Positions 53,931-64,000 of a DNA stretch of 64,000 nt are shown here, one piece after another. The translations under genes were made by a program, and so were the position numbers. Each line of letters opens with the position of its first letter. Position 1 is the first letter of the stretch. The notes under the pieces are model-generated. The model made no database searches and was not told the origin of the DNA. It worked only from the letters and a program-made list of their open reading frames with translations. This stretch comes from Rhizobium sp. GN54 (GTDB taxonomy: Bacteria; Pseudomonadota; Alphaproteobacteria; Rhizobiales; Rhizobiaceae), in the NCBI RefSeq assembly GCF_021026345.1, contig NZ_JAJNCZ010000001.1, forward strand, positions 992,001 through 1,056,000. Direction: 5' to 3'.

Positions 53931-53977
53931 GGCGCCGGCATCGTCGCCTCGATCGTCGAGTAATCTCGGCGGGGCGA
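53931..53977 (+). repeat. Duplicated 3' end of tuf
   Basis: 47 bases match the end of tuf and its first downstream bases (53820-53866) at 44 of 47 positions. The copy encodes the same [10 protein letters not shown]-stop ending; the two differences before the stop are silent. The offset is 111 bases, a multiple of three. Confidence 0.85.
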
Positions 53978-54001
53978 ATCGTCGCCTGAAAGATGATAAT
54001 G

Positions 54002-54043
54002 GGGAGGCCTCGTGGGTGACCGCGGGGCCTTCCTCTTTTTATT
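54002..54043 (+). terminator. Terminator of tuf
   Basis: An 11-bp stem with two G-U pairs (54002-54012 with 54023-54033) is followed by TCTTTTTATT. It lies after the duplicated tail. Confidence 0.75.
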
Positions 54044-54149
54044 CCTGGCCCCTGGAAACGGTGAGGGCTGTGGAGGGGCGGGGCCTGACCTGTCGCGGGC
54101 CCGCGTGCGGGCTTTCCACGCAGAAATTTCGCTTTTCTCTGAAAGGCGC

Positions 54150-54178
54150 TTGTCATCGCCGGGCAAGTTGAATAATAA
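54150..54178 (+). promoter_or_regulatory. Likely sigma-70 promoter of tRNA-Trp
   Basis: TTGTCA (54150-54155), 17-base spacer, TAATAA (54173-54178), 51 bases before the tRNA. A good match to the housekeeping promoter. Confidence 0.6.
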
Positions 54179-54229
54179 GCCGCTGTCCCGACGCGATTGC
54201 CGCATTTGCAGGCGCCGCAGCGGAGATAA

Positions 54230-54305
<76 letters not shown>

Positions 54306-54393
54306 TTCGCCAGCCTGCGCAGGCTCTTGCGGCGGCGGCAGGATGGCGACGGACCGGTTTCCGGTCCAATTTCATGAAAAGCGCGTTTGCCTC

Positions 54394-54422
54394 TTGTGAA
54401 AAGAAGAATCGCGCTTTATGTA
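54394..54422 (+). promoter_or_regulatory. Likely promoter of secE-nusG
   Basis: TTGTGA (54394-54399), 17-base spacer, TATGTA (54417-54422), 70 bases before the secE ATG. Confidence 0.5.
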
Positions 54423-54492
54423 GGGTCAAACAGACACGCGGTGCGTGGGGCTGATCATTCGGCTTTACGCGCCGTAATGGCGTGAGCATTCA

Positions 54493-54693
54493 ATGGCATC
54501 CAAGACGAACCCGATAGCGTTTCTGCAGCAAGTCCGCTCTGAAGCGTCCAAAGTGACTTGGCCGTCGCGGCGCGAGACGACGATCTCGACCGTCATGGTT
54601 TTCGTCATGGTATTCCTCGCTGCGATTTTCTTCTTTGCGGCGGATCAGCTCATGGGATGGCTGATCGGCCTGATCCTGAACGTCGGCGCGTAA
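54493..54693 (+). CDS. secE: Preprotein translocase subunit SecE
   Basis: A 66-residue subunit of SecYEG. It has the conserved amphipathic helix QQVRSEASKVTWPSRRET and a single membrane span (about 33-60). Its short single-span form is usual outside the enterobacteria. nusG follows 16 bases later. Confidence 0.96.
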   Translation: MASKTNPIAFLQQVRSEASKVTWPSRRETTISTVMVFVMVFLAAIFFFAADQLMGWLIGLILNVGA

Positions 54694-54709
54694 TCGGGTG
54701 GAGATCAGC

Positions 54710-55240
54710 ATGGCTTCGCGTTGGTATATCGTTCACGCCTATTCGAATTTCGAGAAGAAGGTTGCCGAATCGATCGAGGAGAAGGCTCGCCAGAAGGGGC
54801 TTGAGCATCTGTTCGAGAAGATCCTGGTGCCGACCGAGAAGGTGGTGGAAGTGCGTCGCGGCCGCAAGGTCGATGCCGAGCGCAAGTTCTTCCCCGGCTA
54901 CGTTCTGGTTCGTGCGAACCTGACGGACGAGGCCTATCACCTGATCAAGAATACGCCGAAGGTCACGGGCTTCCTCGGCTCCGACAACAAGCCGGTGCCG
55001 ATTCCCGATCACGAGGCCGAGCGTATCCTCGGTCAGGTTCAGGACGGCGTCGATCGGCCGAAGCCCTCGATTTCCTTCGAGATCGGCGAGCAGGTCCGGG
55101 TTTCGGACGGTCCGTTCGCCTCGTTCAACGGAACGGTTCAGGACGTCGACGAGGAGCGTTCGCGCCTCAAGGTGGAAGTGTCGATCTTCGGTCGCGCCAC
55201 CCCGGTCGAGCTGGAATACGCTCAGGTCGAGAAAATCTGA
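54710..55240 (+). CDS. nusG: Transcription termination/antitermination factor NusG
   Basis: A 176-residue factor that binds RNA polymerase and couples it to Rho or the ribosome. The NGN domain (WYIVHAYSNFEKKVAESIEE, FFPGYVLVRANL) is followed by the KOW domain (GEQVRVSDGPFASFNGTVQD). ATG 54710 is preferred to an in-frame GTG 54698. No terminator was seen in the 218 bases before rplK. Confidence 0.97.
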   Translation: MASRWYIVHAYSNFEKKVAESIEEKARQKGLEHLFEKILVPTEKVVEVRRGRKVDAERKFFPGYVLVRANLTDEAYHLIKNTPKVTGFLGSDNKPVPIPDHEAERILGQVQDGVDRPKPSISFEIGEQVRVSDGPFASFNGTVQDVDEERSRLKVEVSIFGRATPVELEYAQVEKI

Positions 55241-55458
55241 TCATCGGCGCCGCAGGACATCGTTCCGCGGCGCCCGTCGAATTCCGGCGCCTGACGGTGC
55301 CGGCCGCGGGGTGACCCGCAAATCGCGTGGAAGGGCAGGCGTCTACCAAAGCCGGGCGCCAACGACCGCACCACGCAACCGCAGCCGCCAGGGTCCTCTC
55401 GGGGATGCTGGCAAGGATGACCGGGAAACCGGTCTCACCAAAGTAGAGGCAGAGAGAA

Positions 55459-55887
55459 ATGGCTAAGAAAGTTGCAGGCCAGCTCAAGCTGCAGGTTCCG
55501 GCAGGATCGGCGAACCCGTCCCCGCCAATCGGACCTGCGCTCGGTCAGCGTGGCATTAACATCATGGAATTCTGCAAGGCGTTCAATGCCGCCACGCAGG
55601 AAATGGAAAAGGGTATGCCGATCCCGGTCGTCATCACCTACTACCAGGACAAGTCCTTCACCTTCATCATGAAGCAGCCGCCGGTCAGCTACTTCCTCAA
55701 GAAGGAAGCTGGCCTGAAGTCGGGTTCCAAGACCCCCGGCAAGGCCAAGGCAGGCTCGATCACCGAGGCGCAGGTCCGCAAGATCGCGGAAGCCAAGATG
55801 AAGGACCTGAATGCCGCCGACGTTGAAGGCGCAATGGCGATGGTTGCGGGTTCGGCCCGTTCCATGGGCCTGGAAGTGGTAGGTTAA
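55459..55887 (+). CDS. rplK: 50S ribosomal protein L11
   Basis: A 142-residue ribosomal protein at canonical length: [37 protein letters not shown] and [12 protein letters not shown] are diagnostic. RBS AGAGAGAA precedes the ATG. rplA starts four bases after its stop. Confidence 0.99.
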   Translation: MAKKVAGQLKLQVPAGSANPSPPIGPALGQRGINIMEFCKAFNAATQEMEKGMPIPVVITYYQDKSFTFIMKQPPVSYFLKKEAGLKSGSKTPGKAKAGSITEAQVRKIAEAKMKDLNAADVEGAMAMVAGSARSMGLEVVG

Positions 55888-55891
55888 GACG

Positions 55892-56578
55892 ATGGCTGGC
55901 AAGCGTACCAAGAAGATCAACGAAGGCGTTGATCCCACCAAGCTCTATGCTCTCGACCTCGCCATCGGCATGGTCAAGGAGCGGGCTGTCGCCAAGTTCG
56001 ACGAGACGGTCGAAGTCGCCATGAACCTCGGCGTCGACCCGCGCCACGCAGACCAGATGGTCCGCGGCGTGGTCAACCTGCCGAACGGCACGGGCCGTGA
56101 CGTTCGCGTCGCCGTCTTCGCCCGCGGCGCCAAGGCCGACGAAGCCAAGGCTGCCGGCGCAGACGTCGTCGGCGCCGAAGACCTGGTCGAGATCGTCCAG
56201 GGCGGCAAGATCGATTTCGATCGCTGCATCGCCACCCCGGACATGATGCCGCTCGTCGGCCGCCTCGGTAAGGTCCTCGGCCCGCGCGGCATGATGCCGA
56301 ACCCGAAGGTCGGAACCGTCACCATGGACGTCGCCGGTGCCGTCAAGGCATCCAAGGGCGGCGCCGTCGAGTTCCGCGTCGAGAAGGCTGGTATCGTCCA
56401 TGCCGGTATCGGCAAGGCTTCCTTCGACGCCAAGGCGCTCGAAGAGAACATCAAGGCCTTCGCCGACGCCGTCATCAAGGCGAAGCCGACCGGGGCCAAG
56501 GGCAACTACGTCAAGCGCGTGGCGATCTCTTCGACGATGGGCCCGGGCGTCAAGATCGACCCGGCGACCGTCGCCTGA
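55892..56578 (+). CDS. rplA: 50S ribosomal protein L1
   Basis: A 228-residue protein, close to the family's usual 230. Landmarks are [35 protein letters not shown] and [11 protein letters not shown]. In other bacteria L1 represses translation of its own rplKA mRNA; that control is likely here but was not assessed. Confidence 0.99.
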   Translation: MAGKRTKKINEGVDPTKLYALDLAIGMVKERAVAKFDETVEVAMNLGVDPRHADQMVRGVVNLPNGTGRDVRVAVFARGAKADEAKAAGADVVGAEDLVEIVQGGKIDFDRCIATPDMMPLVGRLGKVLGPRGMMPNPKVGTVTMDVAGAVKASKGGAVEFRVEKAGIVHAGIGKASFDAKALEENIKAFADAVIKAKPTGAKGNYVKRVAISSTMGPGVKIDPATVA

Positions 56579-56933
56579 GTTTGGGCGCCTGATTTTTCGG
56601 TCCGGCCGCGCGCCGGACCCGACCAAGAATTTCCGGTCATGTCTGGCCGGGAATTTCCGGGGCAACCCGGAACTCCTGTCCGAGATTGCAGGTGGTTATC
56701 CCTTAATCACTTTGCCTGCATGAGACGGGTAAGACCTGGATTTCACCCCGCAGCGATGCGCGGGAGAATTCGGTTCGAACCTACCTTGCCTTGTGCCCCG
56801 GCCGAAAGGCCGAGCGCGAGGGGACAGGATCCTCGAGCGTCGCTCGGGATCTTCGACAAGACGATCCCTGGCGGCAAAGGCAAACCCGATGGGGACTGCG
56901 GACGTCCGTAGCCCCGTCAACTGGAGATAGGCA
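56579..56933 (+). promoter_or_regulatory. rplJ leader with L10 autoregulatory structure
   Basis: The 355-base gap before rplJ contains the core of the L10 leader: TGCAGG (56687-56692) pairs with CCTGCA (56715-56720). The outer CCGAGA (56680-56685) faces TGAGACGGG (56720-56728), which would form the conserved kink-turn-type internal loop. L10(L12)4 binds this structure to repress rplJL translation. No gene was found in the gap. Confidence 0.7.
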
Positions 56934-57452
56934 GTGGAAAGAGCGGAAAAACGCGAATTCGTCACAGAGCTGAACGAAGTCTTCAAGGCTTCCGGTTCGG
57001 TTGTCGTGGCCCGCTATGCCGGTATCACCGTTGCGCAGATGAACGATCTTCGTACGAAGATGCGTGCTGCCGGCGGAACCGTCAAAGTCGCGAAGAACCG
57101 CCTGGCCAAGATCGCCCTTCAGGGTACGGAGTCGGAAGGGATGACAGATCTCTTCCAGGGTCAGACGCTCATTGCATACGCAAATGATCCGATGATCGCT
57201 CCGAAGGTTGCCATGGACTTCGCCAAGACCAACGACAAGCTCGTTGTTCTCGGTGGTGCCATGGGTGCGACCACGCTCGACGCCGAAGCAGTCAAGTCGC
57301 TTGCGACCCTGCCTTCGCTGGACGAGCTGCGCGCAAAGCTGCTGGGCCTGCTGAATGCCCCGGCTACCCGCGTCGCAACGGTCGTCGCAGCACCGGCAAG
57401 CCAGCTTGCCCGCGTGTTCGCAGCCTACGCCAAGAAGGACGAAGCCGCTTGA
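56934..57452 (+). CDS. rplJ: 50S ribosomal protein L10
   Basis: A 172-residue protein that anchors the L7/L12 stalk. Landmarks are [37 protein letters not shown] and [20 protein letters not shown]. The start is GTG 56934 with GGAGAT upstream. The C-terminal helix ([14 protein letters not shown]) binds L7/L12. Confidence 0.98.
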   Translation: MERAEKREFVTELNEVFKASGSVVVARYAGITVAQMNDLRTKMRAAGGTVKVAKNRLAKIALQGTESEGMTDLFQGQTLIAYANDPMIAPKVAMDFAKTNDKLVVLGGAMGATTLDAEAVKSLATLPSLDELRAKLLGLLNAPATRVATVVAAPASQLARVFAAYAKKDEAA

Positions 57453-57512
57453 GGCGGTTTTTCGCTGTAAATCAAACAACCCGGTTCGAACCGAACAAAA
57501 GGAACTATCAAA

Positions 57513-57890
<378 letters not shown>

Positions 57891-57945
57891 TATCGGAATG
57901 TGCCGGGGGAGGGTTCTCCCTCTCCCGGTCATTTCTTCTGAACTG

Positions 57946-57982
57946 ATTACCCAAGAGCCGTCGAAAACGGCTCTTGGGTAAT
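57946..57982 (+). other. Perfect 16-bp hairpin between rplL and rpoB
   Basis: ATTACCCAAGAGCCGT / ACGGCTCTTGGGTAAT (57946-57961 and 57967-57982) with a CGAAA loop and no T-tract, 55 bases after rplL. In E. coli the same intercistronic position holds an attenuator and an RNase III cleavage site, so a similar processing or attenuation role is plausible. Confidence 0.6.
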
Positions 57983-58144
57983 GGGTTCTCAAGAGGATGG
58001 TCCCGAACCGAACCGCTTTCAGGCAATCCGGCCGGCGGGCTCGGGAGACGGGACGAGATTGAGACTACCCATGTTCGACGGGATCGACTGGCCAGCGAAC
58101 CCCGTCCGTTGCAGGCCCGGATGCACTAGTTTGAAGGAGCGACG

Positions 58145-62284
<4,140 letters not shown>

Positions 62285-62439
62285 GGTCTGAAAGGTGCGC
62301 GCCCGTCCGGCGCGCACCGCTGCCTCTCCGCTTTAGAATGGCGGGGAGGTGCTTCGTCGCCTCGTAGCGGGGCGGCATTCCGTTTCAAGCGGCCATTGCG
62401 GCGCCCGGGTATTACCGCCGCATTCGCCCGCTAAGCTGA

Positions 62440-64000
<1,561 letters not shown>

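Noticed and set aside
53896-54171. 91-residue open frame after tuf
   Set aside because: It covers the duplicated tuf tail and the terminator in another frame, so it is very unlikely to be coding.

Overview
The window is high-GC chromosomal DNA from an alphaproteobacterium, most likely a member of the Rhizobiaceae (Rhizobium, Ensifer, Shinella or a close relative). The evidence is a rhizobial-type phosphatidylcholine synthase, an RNase E whose S1 domain carries a long acidic insert, a ureDAB-(extra ORFs)-CEFG urease cluster joined to urtABCDE, rhizobial palindromic intergenic repeats, and the tuf-tRNA-Trp-secE-nusG-rplKAJL-rpoBC block. Genus was assigned by recognition only; no search was run.

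Layout. 1-17500: housekeeping and envelope genes: a truncated DsbA-like protein, an aminotransferase, an SDR, rne, an N-acetylmuramoyl-L-alanine amidase, a class A PBP, prfB with its programmed +1 frameshift, nadK, tRNA-Lys, a CcdA-type protein, an AEC permease, a UbiH-type FAD hydroxylase and pcs. 17540-29082: a quinone oxidoreductase followed by two complete ABC importers, a BMP-type (purine-nucleoside-like) system and a YtfQRT-YjfF-like sugar system ending in its own GntR/FCD regulator. 29132-34580 (minus strand): small unknown membrane or soluble proteins, a 44-residue single-span protein, a LuxR-type response regulator and a 1129-residue hybrid histidine kinase fused to an NCS1 permease-like domain and an eight-cysteine cluster.

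34804-47460 (plus strand): a nitrogen-scavenging block, urtABCDE (urea import) running into ureDAB, three non-urease ORFs (GFA-like, LprI-like, GT29-like), then ureCEFG. The sensor-kinase operon is divergent from urtA, and a 10-bp-spaced ACGTA direct repeat lies between them, so the simplest reading is that the kinase and regulator control urea uptake and use. 47613-52335: tRNA-Thr, a LysR/azoreductase divergent pair, a small Cys-rich secreted protein, a TrmH-family rRNA methylase, tRNA-Tyr, tRNA-Gly and a ParB-like gene. 52677-64000: tuf (with a 47-bp duplicated tail), tRNA-Trp, secE, nusG, rplK, rplA, L10 leader, rplJ, rplL, rpoB and the first 511 codons of rpoC.

Most of the window is ordinary core genome. 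The least explained parts are the NCS1-coupled hybrid kinase with its Cys cluster and downstream small proteins, the sialyltransferase-like protein inside the urease operon, the tuf 3' duplication, and the intergenic palindromes inside two transporter operons. No prophage, insertion sequence or CRISPR array was seen.
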